64,000 bases of DNA from PFJX01 sp964466195 (GTDB taxonomy: Bacteria; Pseudomonadota; Gammaproteobacteria; Burkholderiales; Thiobacillaceae), in NCBI GenBank assembly GCA_964466195.1, contig CAYXMQ010000004.1, positions 113,618-177,617 of the forward strand. The letters run 5' to 3'. Numbering within the stretch: position 1 is the first letter of the stretch; the number at the start of each line of letters is the position of its first letter. The notes beneath the pieces were generated by a model. The model was not told where the DNA came from, ran no database searches, and was given only the letters and a program-made list of their open reading frames with translations. Positions 36,119 through 45,100 of this stretch are shown in pieces. Position numbers and translations under genes: made by a program.

Positions 36119-38034
36119 GCCGATTTCTCCTGATTGCGCAAAAAGGCTTCAAACATCAACAGCGACCATAACGAAGCGCTGTAATCCCGTGCCCCCTTGG
36201 CGTGTTCTTCGACCATGCGCGAGAGAAAATCCATGTTGAACAAACCGGTGTCGGCCATGCGCTGGCTGCTCAACGCCGTCCGCAGTTTGCCCAGCAGCGG
36301 GCCGCGGAACCATTCTGCAAGCGGTATCGAGAACCCCATCTTCTTGCGATACATGATGTCGTGCGGCAGGTACGGCTCCAAAGCCTGCTTGAGCATGAAC
36401 TTGCCTTCGGCGCCGCGCAGCTTGTAATCCAGCGGCAAGCCGGACACCCATTCGACCAGTTTATGGTCGAGGAACGGCACGCGCACTTCGAGAGCGTGCG
36501 CCATGCTGGCGCGATCGACCTTGGTCAGGATGTCGCCAACCAGATAGGTCTTCATGTCGAGATATTGCACTTGCGAGACGGCGTCATTGACGTCGCCCCC
36601 GTTCTGCACCGGCGAATGGGCTTGATGGCGACGCAGCACTTCGACGGCGTTGTAACCGTTCAGCCGGCGCTTGAATTCGGGGCTGAACGCCTTGTCGCGC
36701 AAGTCGCTGTCCATCAGTGAGACGCCATGAAAATAGCCCTCGACGCTATCGCGCGCCATGGCCTGGAAGGTGGTCTTGGCGCGGAAAACCTTGGGCGCCC
36801 AGTCGGCTTTTGGATACAGGCTGCCGAGCATACCGAACAGCGGGCGGCGCACGCCGACTGGCAGCATCGCGCGCATTTTTTCTTCGTAGCTGTGCCAGCG
36901 GTAGCGTCGATAGCCGGCGAAATTCTCGTCGCCGCCATCGCCGGAAAGCGCCACCGTTACGTCCTTGCGCGCCAGCTGGCAGACCCGGTAGGTCGGCATC
37001 GCGGACGAGTCGGCATAAGGCTCGTCGTAGAGATGGGCGAGTTCGTCCAGCAAGCTGAAATCGTCGGCCTCGACGGTGTTGACATGGTGGTCGGTGTGAT
37101 AACGCTGGGCGACCTTGCGGGCGTATTCGGCCTCGTTGTATTTCGGGTCGGAGAAGGCGATGGAACAGGTTTTGACCGGTTGCTCGCTCAGCCCCGCCAT
37201 CATCGCCACGACCGCAGAAGAATCGACGCCGCCGGACAGGAACGCGCCCAACGGGACTTCCGCCACCATGCGGATGCGCACGGCTTCGCGCAAGCGTTCG
37301 ATCATCTCGTCTTCGGCGTCTTGCAGGCTGAGCAGATTCGAATGCGGCTTGAACGGCACATCCCAATATTCGCGCGGCTCGCCGACCGCTTGGCCGCGCT
37401 TGATCAGCAAACAGTGTCCGGGCGACATCTTCAGCGCAGTGGAATAGATCGTGCGCGGTTCCGGCACATAGCCGTAGGCGAAATAGTCTTCCACCGCCTT
37501 GTCGTCGATCTGGCGGCGAAAACCCGGCCACGCGGTGATCGTTTTCAGTTCGGAACCGAAGATCAGAAAACCGTCATCGGTCAGCGCATAAAACAGCGGC
37601 TTCACGCCCATGCGGTCGCGCGCCATGAACAGCACCTGCTGCTTGCGGTCCCACAAGGCGAACGCAAACATGCCGCGGAAGTGGTGCACGCAATCTTCGC
37701 CCCATTGTTCCCAGGCATGGACGATGGTCTCGGTGTCGGAGCGGGTTTTGAAGACGTGGCCGAGGGCGGTGAGCTCGGGGATCAGATCGACAAAATTGTA
37801 GATCTCGCCGTTGAACACCACCGCGACACTGCCGTCTTCGTTGAACAACGGCTGCTGGCCGGATGCGATATCGATGATGGACAGCCGCCGGTGGCCGAAC
37901 CCCAGGCCGGGCTCAAGGTGCAGGCCGGCTTCGTCCGGGCCGCGATGCCATTGCATATCGTTGATGCGCGTGAGGACTGCGCGGTCTATGGCGCGCGTTT
38001 CGCGCAAGTCGAAAACACCGGTTATGCCGCACAT
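36115..38034 (-). CDS. XrtA/PEP-CTERM system amidotransferase (AsnB-like)
   Basis: 639 residues with both halves intact: MCGITG start with the nucleophile Cys2, HRGPDEAG near residue 31, VFNGEIYNF near residue 73, and the synthetase PPi-loop SGGVDSS near residue 265, then LSGDGGDENFAGYRRY. It uses glutamine to make an amide, in this family thought to modify a sugar of the exosortase-linked polysaccharide. ATG start. The 189 bases upstream contain the MITE-like element at 38065-38223, so its promoter may lie within or be displaced by that insert. Confidence 0.9.
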   Translation of the reverse strand: MCGITGVFDLRETRAIDRAVLTRINDMQWHRGPDEAGLHLEPGLGFGHRRLSIIDIASGQQPLFNEDGSVAVVFNGEIYNFVDLIPELTALGHVFKTRSDTETIVHAWEQWGEDCVHHFRGMFAFALWDRKQQVLFMARDRMGVKPLFYALTDDGFLIFGSELKTITAWPGFRRQIDDKAVEDYFAYGYVPEPRTIYSTALKMSPGHCLLIKRGQAVGEPREYWDVPFKPHSNLLSLQDAEDEMIERLREAVRIRMVAEVPLGAFLSGGVDSSAVVAMMAGLSEQPVKTCSIAFSDPKYNEAEYARKVAQRYHTDHHVNTVEADDFSLLDELAHLYDEPYADSSAMPTYRVCQLARKDVTVALSGDGGDENFAGYRRYRWHSYEEKMRAMLPVGVRRPLFGMLGSLYPKADWAPKVFRAKTTFQAMARDSVEGYFHGVSLMDSDLRDKAFSPEFKRRLNGYNAVEVLRRHQAHSPVQNGGDVNDAVSQVQYLDMKTYLVGDILTKVDRASMAHALEVRVPFLDHKLVEWVSGLPLDYKLRGAEGKFMLKQALEPYLPHDIMYRKKMGFSIPLAEWFRGPLLGKLRTALSSQRMADTGLFNMDFLSRMVEEHAKGARDYSASLWSLLMFEAFLRNQEKSA

Positions 38035-38064
38035 GGTCTGAGCGATTCTTTCTGGTAACGGTTA

Positions 38065-38223
38065 GGGCTCGTTAACGAATAGCCTGAACATTCTGACAGC
38101 GCCATCGCGCACGCTGTCACGTTGCCGCTTGTTTGCAGAGCGTGGCCATGCGGCGCAACCCGCGCCTTGCATCGCATCTTGCTAACGTACCCAACATTGC
38201 CCACGTTATTCATTCACGAGCCC
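38065..38223. mobile_element. MITE-like element, 159 bp, with 20-bp terminal inverted repeats
   Basis: The ends 38065-38084 and 38204-38223 are inverted repeats matching at 16 of 20 positions, the outer eight (GGGCTCGT) exactly. TTA flanks both ends (38062-38064 and 38224-38226), compatible with a 3-bp target duplication; the second TTA is the stop codon of the sugar transferase gene. Inside is a perfect 8-bp stem, TGACAGCG 38094-38101 with CGCTGTCA 38112-38119, and a second partial stem (GTTGCCGC at 38121). No coding potential. Looks like a non-autonomous element; no second copy was found in the window. Confidence 0.55.
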
Positions 38224-39402
38224 TTAAGTCTGGCTGGGTTGCACAACGCATAGCGACTCGTACACCGCCGCGTAGGCGGCCGTTGCACGCTCCCAATCGA
38301 ATTCGGCTTCGATGCGGGCGCGGGCGGCATGGCCTTCTACGCGTCGGCGTGAAGCGTCGTCCACATATTGGCCTATGGCCTGCGCGAGGGTATCCGGCTC
38401 GCCAGGCGGGATCAAGGCGCCGGTTTGTCCGGGCAGCACCAGTTCCGGATTGCCGCCGACGTGGGTGGCGATCACCGGCAAGCCGGTCGACATGGCTTCC
38501 AGAATGGTGTTCGAGATGCCTTCGCCCAACGAGTTGAGCACAAATAGATCGAAGCTGCGCAGCCAGTCCGGCGTATCGGAACAGTCTCCCGGCAACCAGA
38601 CTTGCCGGCCGAGGCCGGCGGCATCCAGCATGGCCTGACAGGTTGGCCGCGCGCCGCCGTCCCCCACCAGAATCAGCCGCAGTCCGCTGGCATCGGGACG
38701 CGATCGGCAGAGCCGGATGAAGGCCTCGGCCAGACCAGGATAATCCTTCACCGCCGCCATGCGGCCAAGACTGCCGATGACACAGGTGGCGCCGGCGAAA
38801 AACTCGGGCCTGCCCAGGTCCGGCCGGGTAGCCTGGCGCGGGAAGAAACGGCTGTGATCGACGCCGTTGTAGATCTGCACGATGCGCGCCTCGGACGCCC
38901 CTACGGTCTGCCGCAACCAGCCGGCCAGATCCTGGCTGACTGCGATATAGCGGTGTATCAGGCCGCGCGCCGCTTTGCGCAGCAGGTTGTATTTACGGTT
39001 CTTGCCTTCGAGATCAAACACATCCCGGCCATGTTCGCCATGCACACGCGCCGGCACGCGCGCCAGGGCGCCGACGAACTGGGCCTCCAATGTACTCAGG
39101 TTGCGGGTATGAAGAATGTCCGGCTTGAGTTCGCGCAATAGCCGGTACAAGCGGCGAAACCAGCCCAGATCATGGCCCGGGCGTTTGCCCAGATCAAAAA
39201 ACTGAACATTCGGATTGGTGATGCGGCGAGCGAATTCGCCGTGCCCGGCCAAACAGATGATCGCATGGCGGTAACGCTCTTGCGGCAAGCGATTGATCAG
39301 ATTGACCATGCCGTTTTCCATGCCGCCGGTGCCGAAATGGTAAACCGTATGCGCAATCAGCACCGGGGCTGCCGGCCGGCTCAACCTAAACACCTCGACC
39401 AT
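38224..39402 (-). CDS. XrtA/PEP-CTERM-associated sugar transferase 2 (Stp2-type GT4)
   Basis: 392 residues. LIAHTVYHFGTGGMENGMVNLI at the N-terminus (read as two short blocks) is the signature of the Stp2 family. The GT-B donor half has VIGSLGRMAAVKDYPGL near residue 208 and LNSLGEGISNTILEAMSTG near residue 293. The ATG at 39402 was chosen because the family N-terminus follows directly and it is 13 bases after the xrtA stop; codons before it are shadow. Last gene of the XrtA core operon; its stop is at the edge of the MITE-like element. Confidence 0.88.
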   Translation of the reverse strand: MVEVFRLSRPAAPVLIAHTVYHFGTGGMENGMVNLINRLPQERYRHAIICLAGHGEFARRITNPNVQFFDLGKRPGHDLGWFRRLYRLLRELKPDILHTRNLSTLEAQFVGALARVPARVHGEHGRDVFDLEGKNRKYNLLRKAARGLIHRYIAVSQDLAGWLRQTVGASEARIVQIYNGVDHSRFFPRQATRPDLGRPEFFAGATCVIGSLGRMAAVKDYPGLAEAFIRLCRSRPDASGLRLILVGDGGARPTCQAMLDAAGLGRQVWLPGDCSDTPDWLRSFDLFVLNSLGEGISNTILEAMSTGLPVIATHVGGNPELVLPGQTGALIPPGEPDTLAQAIGQYVDDASRRRVEGHAARARIEAEFDWERATAAYAAVYESLCVVQPSQT

Positions 39403-39415
39403 ATGGGTTGCAGGC

Positions 39416-40936
39416 TCATGGCTTGTCGGTCTGATCCAGCTGAACATCCAACTGCGCCTTATGGGCGGCGACGAAATCGCCGAGCGTCGCCGCCGCCGCT
39501 TTAGCATTCTCCGTGTACGGCGTGGCGACGATGATGGCGGCGCCTTCATCCGGCCGGCCCAGCAACTTGGACAGCGCGAGATCGAGCTTGGCCAGATAGG
39601 GATTGATGCTGTCCTTGCCGCCGTTCTGACCATGAATGCGGTGCCACTGCCAGGCCAGGATGCGCTGCCTACCGCTTTGGCTCAACAGCCCGGACTCGGC
39701 CATCGGCAGCGTCTGACCGGCCACGCTGACGGCTTTTTCCACTCGGTGCATGCTGCGCCAATCCGGATGCTTTTCGCGCACCATGAAGTTCTGGCTGTTG
39801 ATCAGCTCCGCATCCTGACGTTGCGCGCCATACCAGGCCACGTACAACATCACATGCTGGTCGCCCTTGCGATAATGACCGAGCAGGCGGCGATCCATGC
39901 CCACCCAGTGCGGCTCCCAATTCGAGAATGCCCTCTCCTCCTTAGCCCAGCCTTGCACTGGCGACGGCAGGGCCAGTGTCGGCGTGGCGATGGCGCGACT
40001 GCTCAACTGCCCTTCATACAGTGGCAACAGGCCAATCAACACCACCAAGGCCAGCGCAGCGGGGTAGTCGATCGCCGGCTTGACCGCGGACGCGGGCGGC
40101 GGCGGCTCTTCCATATCCTCGCGCCAGATCAGGCCGACCCAGAACATGATCAGCATGACGATGCCGAACCAGACCCAGCCGTAGACGAAATGATCGACGC
40201 CCAACGCCAGCTTCATATCGGAATAGTGAGCGATCAATACGATCATCGTTGCGCGCACGCCATTGGCAAACACCGGCACGATGATCGCCGCGAGGCTGAA
40301 AGCGACCCGTTTCCAGAGCGTGCGGTAGGTCAGATAGGCATACAGCAGTCCCAGCGTGATGGACGCGATCAGATAACGCAGACCGGAACAGCCCTCCACC
40401 ACGCTCCACTCGCCGGATGGCAGGGTGAAAAACAAGCCCTCGCGATAAACCGGCAGTCCGATGAGCTTGACAGCGCCGACGGTGAAATCGGCCGTGAACT
40501 CCATCATCGGGGGGATCAAGCCTTCCCCGTTGGGCACCATCAGCAGCAGGAAGGCGAGCGGAAACGCCAACGCGCGCAGCTGGCGCCACCCCAGCAGCAA
40601 CCAGACCGTGGAGATCAGGATGCCAACCAACATGTATTGTTCGACCACCAGCACCCCGCCGACGCGGGCGGCCAGCCAGCCCAGACCAAGCGGAACGATG
40701 ACGCCCAGCGCGCGCCAGTCAGTTTGGGCGGGAATGGCGGCAAGAACATGCCGATTCCGCCAGATCAGCCAAAGTGAAATCGGCAGAATCACGTAGCCGT
40801 GGGCGAAGGTCTCGGAGCGTTCCCAGACATCGACCATGGACATGAAAGTCGGTTGCAGCAACACGATGACCGCCAGCAAAGCCAGCACCAATAACAGCAA
40901 GGACTTGCTCCAGCCCGCTTTCACATCCGCATCCAT
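39416..40936 (-). CDS. xrtA: Exosortase A fused to EpsI domain
   Basis: 506 residues. The N-terminal 280 residues are a polytopic exosortase with the catalytic triad in place: Cys183 in EGCSGLRY, Arg228 in NGVRA, His249 in DHFVYGW. Residues from about 290 on are the periplasmic EpsI-type domain (YEGQLSSRAI onwards). Exosortase A cleaves PEP-CTERM tails of exported proteins and is tied to exopolysaccharide production. The ATG at 40936 is preferred to GTG 40939 since GGAGG lies 4 bases before it; it shares one base with the preceding stop (TGATG). The fusion of both functions is common in this system. Confidence 0.93.
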   Translation of the reverse strand: MDADVKAGWSKSLLLLVLALLAVIVLLQPTFMSMVDVWERSETFAHGYVILPISLWLIWRNRHVLAAIPAQTDWRALGVIVPLGLGWLAARVGGVLVVEQYMLVGILISTVWLLLGWRQLRALAFPLAFLLLMVPNGEGLIPPMMEFTADFTVGAVKLIGLPVYREGLFFTLPSGEWSVVEGCSGLRYLIASITLGLLYAYLTYRTLWKRVAFSLAAIIVPVFANGVRATMIVLIAHYSDMKLALGVDHFVYGWVWFGIVMLIMFWVGLIWREDMEEPPPPASAVKPAIDYPAALALVVLIGLLPLYEGQLSSRAIATPTLALPSPVQGWAKEERAFSNWEPHWVGMDRRLLGHYRKGDQHVMLYVAWYGAQRQDAELINSQNFMVREKHPDWRSMHRVEKAVSVAGQTLPMAESGLLSQSGRQRILAWQWHRIHGQNGGKDSINPYLAKLDLALSKLLGRPDEGAAIIVATPYTENAKAAAATLGDFVAAHKAQLDVQLDQTDKP

Positions 40937-42117
40937 CACGCCTCCAACAAGTGGTCTACATGCGCCAGGTTATGCGCCCAGCTGAAATTCTCGATGACCC
41001 GCTGCCGCGCCGCTCGGCCCATTCCGACGTCGTTCAGCGCAGCCAGAACACATTCCGCCATTGCCGAGGCATCGCTGGCCGACAGCACTTCCTGCTGCGG
41101 CAGCGCGCCTATCCCTTCCAGCGCCTGCGGAGTGGCGACCACGGGCTTGGCCATCGCCATGCCCTCCAGCACCTTGTTTTGAATGCCGCGTGCAATGCGC
41201 AATGGCGCAACCACGACACGAGCATGCGCCAGGTAGGGCCGCATATCTTTCACCCGCCCTGTTACAAGAATGCCGGCCTGGCTCGCCAAAGCCCGAACCT
41301 CGGGCGTGGGCTTGCTGCCGACGATTGCAAACAGACAATCCGGCTTACGCGCACGCAACAAGGGCAGGATTTCGCGGGCGAACCAGAGTACGGCATCCAC
41401 GTTCGGCCAGTAGTCCATGGCGCCGGTGAAAACGAGCGCCTCGCGACCAGCCGGGTAGGGATTGGGATAGTCGCCATCTGGCGAGAAATAGTCGGCGTTA
41501 ACGCCGTTATGGTAGTAGCTCACCTTGCCCGCGCTCTCCGGTGCAAGCGCCTGAAAATCCGAGGCCTCGGTGGCAGAGACGAAGAGACTGGCATCGAATT
41601 CCGCGGCGACGCGGCGCTCCCAGTCCAGCAGCTTGGCGCTTTCGCGGCGATAGAGCCAGGACAACGGCCAGGCTTTGGTGGACGCGTACTGACGCCATTT
41701 ATCCGAATCGATATCGACAAAATCCATGATGCGCCGCGCCGAGGTAGGCTGCATGACGAAACGGGCCATCGCTGACGAATAGGCCAGCACATGCGAGACG
41801 CCCTCGGCCAGACGCGTATCCACCCATTTCTGCATGCCGCCATGGCGATAGAACGGCAGCGTGAGCGGCTCCCCGGTCAATAAGCCGCCGAGCGCGCGCA
41901 GCTTGCCCCAGCGCGGGTTCAGGCCGACCAGAAAAGTGCTGGCGCAAACGGCGCGCATTTTCTCGGCATGGCGCCAGTCATCCGGGTCGTCGACAAAGGC
42001 GCCCAGATGCACGCGATGACTGCGCGCCAAGTGCTCAAGCAGATGCCAGGCGCGAATCTTGTCGCCCTTGTTCGGCGGGTAGGGAATTCGGTGAGTGAGC
42101 AAGAGCAAGTCGGACAT
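40936..42117 (-). CDS. XrtA/PEP-CTERM-associated sugar transferase 1 (Stp1-type GT4)
   Basis: 393 residues. LLLTHRIPYPPNKGDKIRAW at the start is the Stp1 family signature. GT-B donor domain with VFTGAMDYWPNVDAV near residue 232 and APLRIARGIQNKVLEGMAMA near residue 306. Start choice: ATG at 42117 begins the conserved block; a GTG at 42132 would overlap the femAB stop as GTGA. Neither has a strong ribosome site. Stop overlaps the xrtA start by one base. Confidence 0.88.
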   Translation of the reverse strand: MSDLLLLTHRIPYPPNKGDKIRAWHLLEHLARSHRVHLGAFVDDPDDWRHAEKMRAVCASTFLVGLNPRWGKLRALGGLLTGEPLTLPFYRHGGMQKWVDTRLAEGVSHVLAYSSAMARFVMQPTSARRIMDFVDIDSDKWRQYASTKAWPLSWLYRRESAKLLDWERRVAAEFDASLFVSATEASDFQALAPESAGKVSYYHNGVNADYFSPDGDYPNPYPAGREALVFTGAMDYWPNVDAVLWFAREILPLLRARKPDCLFAIVGSKPTPEVRALASQAGILVTGRVKDMRPYLAHARVVVAPLRIARGIQNKVLEGMAMAKPVVATPQALEGIGALPQQEVLSASDASAMAECVLAALNDVGMGRAARQRVIENFSWAHNLAHVDHLLEA

Positions 42118-42128
42118 GCTGTTTCTAC

Positions 42129-43163
42129 TCACCCGAGGTTTTTGACGATGTACGGCCCGAGAAAATTGGCCACCGGCAACGGCAAACGCTGCCAGGCCTT
42201 GATGAACAATTGATATTTCGGGTTGTTGGGATTGTTTTCCGGCAATCGCTCCGCTTTCACCAATTTGTAACCGTAGTGCAACAACTGCGGCTCAAAGCCC
42301 CAGTTGCGTTTGAAGTCGTAAGGGCCGGTGCCGATTTTGCTGCGGCCGAAATCGAACACGCGGATGCCGCGTTCGCAGGCGCGGCGCATCAGTTCCCAGT
42401 ATTTGAAGTCGTTCGCCGCCAATGCACGCGCTGCGAGTGCATCGCCGGCGTAGTAAGGCAGAATCTCTTCCCGGAAATAGAAGCTCATCACGCCGCTGAC
42501 CACCTGCCCGTCCGCTGCGCGCACCAGCATCACTTCGCAGTCCTCGGTGAAGGTTTCCCGCAACAAAGCAAAATAACGTTTGGGCATGGCGGGGGTGCCA
42601 TGCCGCAGAACGTTGTCGGCGTACACCGCAAAGAAGTCCTCGACCCCCGCTTCCAGTTCAATAGCGAGCCCATTCTTGATGCCTTTACGCACCATGGCGC
42701 GCTGCTTGCGCGGGATCGCCAACATGTTCTTCTCGACGTCAGGGTCGAGTTCCTTGCGAAAGGTGACATAGAGCTCGCTGCCTGGCCAGTCGGCGTGCGC
42801 CGGCGCATCGCGATCGCGATATTCCAAATGGCCGACGCCCAATTCCGTCGCCAGAGACTGAGCGCGCCGATCCAATAGGTTGCGCGCTTCGGGCGTGGCC
42901 GCGGCGATGCCGCCATAGACGCAGAACGGGCTGGCGATCAGGGCATGGCCGAATAAGCGGCTGTTGATTTCGGCCAAAGGCAGCACGCCTTCGATAACGC
43001 CGTCGCGCTCCGCCAGTAAAAAATGTGTACGGTGTCCGTAAGCTTGCCGAATCACCTTGCGCCAGCCGAAACGATGAAAGAAGGTCGCTTCCGGCAAACC
43101 GAATACGAAAGCATCCCATGCGCCGGCATCGGCATCGTTGGCCGCGCGTACGATCAAACTCAT
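42129..43163 (-). CDS. FemAB-family protein, PEP-CTERM system-associated
   Basis: 344 residues, GNAT-like FemAB fold. TFFHRFGWRKVIRQAYGHR near residue 27 and the C-terminal FDFGRSKIGTGPYDFKRNWG near residue 271 are typical of the XrtA-associated FemAB family. FemAB proteins form peptide bonds from aminoacyl-tRNA. In this system an aminoacyl transfer to a glycan or protein is suspected but not proven. Overlaps the deacetylase gene by 4 bases (ATGA). Confidence 0.9.
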   Translation of the reverse strand: MSLIVRAANDADAGAWDAFVFGLPEATFFHRFGWRKVIRQAYGHRTHFLLAERDGVIEGVLPLAEINSRLFGHALIASPFCVYGGIAAATPEARNLLDRRAQSLATELGVGHLEYRDRDAPAHADWPGSELYVTFRKELDPDVEKNMLAIPRKQRAMVRKGIKNGLAIELEAGVEDFFAVYADNVLRHGTPAMPKRYFALLRETFTEDCEVMLVRAADGQVVSGVMSFYFREEILPYYAGDALAARALAANDFKYWELMRRACERGIRVFDFGRSKIGTGPYDFKRNWGFEPQLLHYGYKLVKAERLPENNPNNPKYQLFIKAWQRLPLPVANFLGPYIVKNLG

Positions 43164-44053
43164 GCGTTTGCCGGGGCGGCCAGTTCAGCTGCGTAAACCC
43201 GGTCCGCTCGTCCCCATTGGAAATCCCGGCAGAGCCGGTCGAGCTTGGCTTCCATACGGCCCAGATTGACGTAGTGGCGAAAGCGGCTTTTCATCGGTGC
43301 GCCGGGCACGCGAGGCTGCTGCGGATCGATTTCCCAGGGATGAAAATAGAACATGGCAGGACGCTGGTCATCCCGATTGACGCGATTGATCAACCAGTTT
43401 GAAGCGGCGTAAGGCAATAACCGGAAGTAACCGCCGCCAGCCGCCGGCAGATTGCGCCCGCGCCATTTGACCGTGGTCGGCGGCATCTCCAGCAACGCCG
43501 GGCATTGCTCGGACCGGTACGGAAAACGCGGCGCATCGGGCATGCCGTAATGATCGTGCGCGATGGGATAGATGCTGGAACTGTAGCGATGCCCGGTTTC
43601 CGCAAGCACCGCGAGCGCCCACAAGTTGCCGCCGCCGATGGAAAAGCTCGGCGCTCGGTAGCCGCTCACGGCTTGGCCGCAAAGATCCTCAAGCAACGAT
43701 TTGGCCCGCACGATGTCGTTGCGAAATTCATTCGAGGACAACGCCGTAACGCGTTGATGGCCATAGCCGTGGCTGGCCAGTTCGTGTCCGGCGGCAACGA
43801 TGCCGCGCACCATCTGCGGGTAACGTTCGGCAATCCAGCCCAGGGTAAAAAAAGTCGCCTTGATGTCATGCCGCTCGAACAGCGCCAGGATGCGTTCGAT
43901 ATTGGCTTCCACCCGGCAAGGCCAGCGTTCCCAATCGGCGCGCGGAATCGTGTGTTCGAACGCACCGACCTGAAAGTAGTCTTCGACGTCGACACTCATC
44001 ACGTTGGTGATGTTCGGATTACGCAAAGGGCTGGCGAACATGTTGATAGACAT
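43160..44053 (-). CDS. XrtA system polysaccharide deacetylase
   Basis: 297 residues. MSVDVEDYFQV near residue 18 supplies the paired Asp of the NodB metal site, ELASHGYGHQRV near residue 90 the two His, and SGYRAPSFSIG near residue 127 the third motif. This variant (VEDYFQV) is the one linked to exosortase A loci. Start set at ATG 44053 rather than GTG 44056. No signal peptide, so deacetylation of a cytoplasmic intermediate is likely. Confidence 0.9.
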   Translation of the reverse strand: MSINMFASPLRNPNITNVMSVDVEDYFQVGAFEHTIPRADWERWPCRVEANIERILALFERHDIKATFFTLGWIAERYPQMVRGIVAAGHELASHGYGHQRVTALSSNEFRNDIVRAKSLLEDLCGQAVSGYRAPSFSIGGGNLWALAVLAETGHRYSSSIYPIAHDHYGMPDAPRFPYRSEQCPALLEMPPTTVKWRGRNLPAAGGGYFRLLPYAASNWLINRVNRDDQRPAMFYFHPWEIDPQQPRVPGAPMKSRFRHYVNLGRMEAKLDRLCRDFQWGRADRVYAAELAAPANA

Positions 44054-44090
44054 CACCCCAGCGCAACGGCAATGCGGCGGCGTTCCTGGC

Positions 44091-45098
44091 TCATTCGTTT
44101 TCTTTCCCCGCCGTCACCGTGAACAGCACCTTGCGCACGAGAGGGATCAGGCGATTGATGGAACGCTCCATCGCGACCAATCTTGCTTCCATGTCTTCCG
44201 ACATGGCGACCGTCGCGACGCTGGACTGGCCTTGAACAGGCGCCGCAGTTTCTTCGCGGGGCTGGTGGGTACGCGGCTCCTGATGATGGACTTCCTGGCG
44301 CAAATCGCCGATGACCTCCTGCACGGCCGCGGCATCGAGCACGTTACGCTCCTCCAGATAACCGAACAGGAGAAGCCGGTCGCATAGCGTATTGATGCGG
44401 CGAGGCACGCCGGCTGAAAACTGATGAATGATATCGAAGGCATCCTCGCTGAACGTCGGATTCCCTTGCCAGCCCACCGTATTCAAGCGATGCACGATGT
44501 ACTGAATGGTTTCAGTTCGGTCGAGCGGACCCAAATGATAGGACGCAATCACACGTTGGCGCAGCTGCAACATTTCCGGGCTCTGGATCGTGTCGCGGAA
44601 CTCAGGCTGGCCCAGCAGAAAGCTCTGCAGCAATGACTTGTCGTTCTCGTGGAAGTTGGACAGCATGCGCAACTCTTCCACCGCACGCGGATCCAGATTT
44701 TGCGCTTCGTCGACGATCAACAGCGGACGCCGGCTCTGCCGCACTGCCAGACGTAAATAATCTTCCAGACTCTTGAGCAAGGCCGACTTTGTCATGCCCT
44801 CCGCTTGCAAGCCGAAAGCGGCAGCCACGCTGCGCAGCGTGTCATCCGCATCGAGTTGCGTGCTGACCAGTTGGCCGATCAAATAACTGCCGTTTTCCAG
44901 TTTCTTGAGCAGACTCTTGACCAGCAGCGTTTTTCCCGCGCCGACATCGCCGGTAATGACAATAAACCCCTCGCCTAGCGAAAGACCGTATTCCAGATAG
45001 GCAAAGGCGCGTTTATGTCCCTTGCTGGCAAAGAAAAAACGTGGATCGGGGTTGAGTTGGAAAGGCTTGTCGCGAAGTTGGTAATAACTTTCGTACAT
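44091..45098 (-). CDS. XrtA-associated AAA ATPase (ExeA-like)
   Basis: 335 residues. It opens MYESYYQLRDKPFQLNPDP as in ExeA-type ATPases. Walker A GDVGAGKT is at residues 50-57, Walker B LLIVDEAQ at 126-133, and a sensor region GVPRRINTLCDRLLL near residue 240. The C-terminal 60 residues are low in conservation with an amphipathic end (EDMEARLVAMERSINRLIPL), perhaps a membrane or coiled-coil tail. Role in the export system is unknown; it may energise assembly of the outer-membrane part next door. Confidence 0.88.
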   Translation of the reverse strand: MYESYYQLRDKPFQLNPDPRFFFASKGHKRAFAYLEYGLSLGEGFIVITGDVGAGKTLLVKSLLKKLENGSYLIGQLVSTQLDADDTLRSVAAAFGLQAEGMTKSALLKSLEDYLRLAVRQSRRPLLIVDEAQNLDPRAVEELRMLSNFHENDKSLLQSFLLGQPEFRDTIQSPEMLQLRQRVIASYHLGPLDRTETIQYIVHRLNTVGWQGNPTFSEDAFDIIHQFSAGVPRRINTLCDRLLLFGYLEERNVLDAAAVQEVIGDLRQEVHHQEPRTHQPREETAAPVQGQSSVATVAMSEDMEARLVAMERSINRLIPLVRKVLFTVTAGKENE

Positions 45099-45100
45099 CG

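Noticed and set aside
36727..38058. 443-codon open frame on the plus strand opposite the XrtA amidotransferase
   Set aside because: Antisense shadow of a GC-rich gene; composition rich in His, Arg and Gly, no domain, and the minus-strand gene is unambiguous.
38065..38223. Integron attC site, because of GTTAGGGC and TAAC-like ends
   Set aside because: No R''/L'' pair and no integrase nearby; the TIR plus TTA flanks fit a MITE better.
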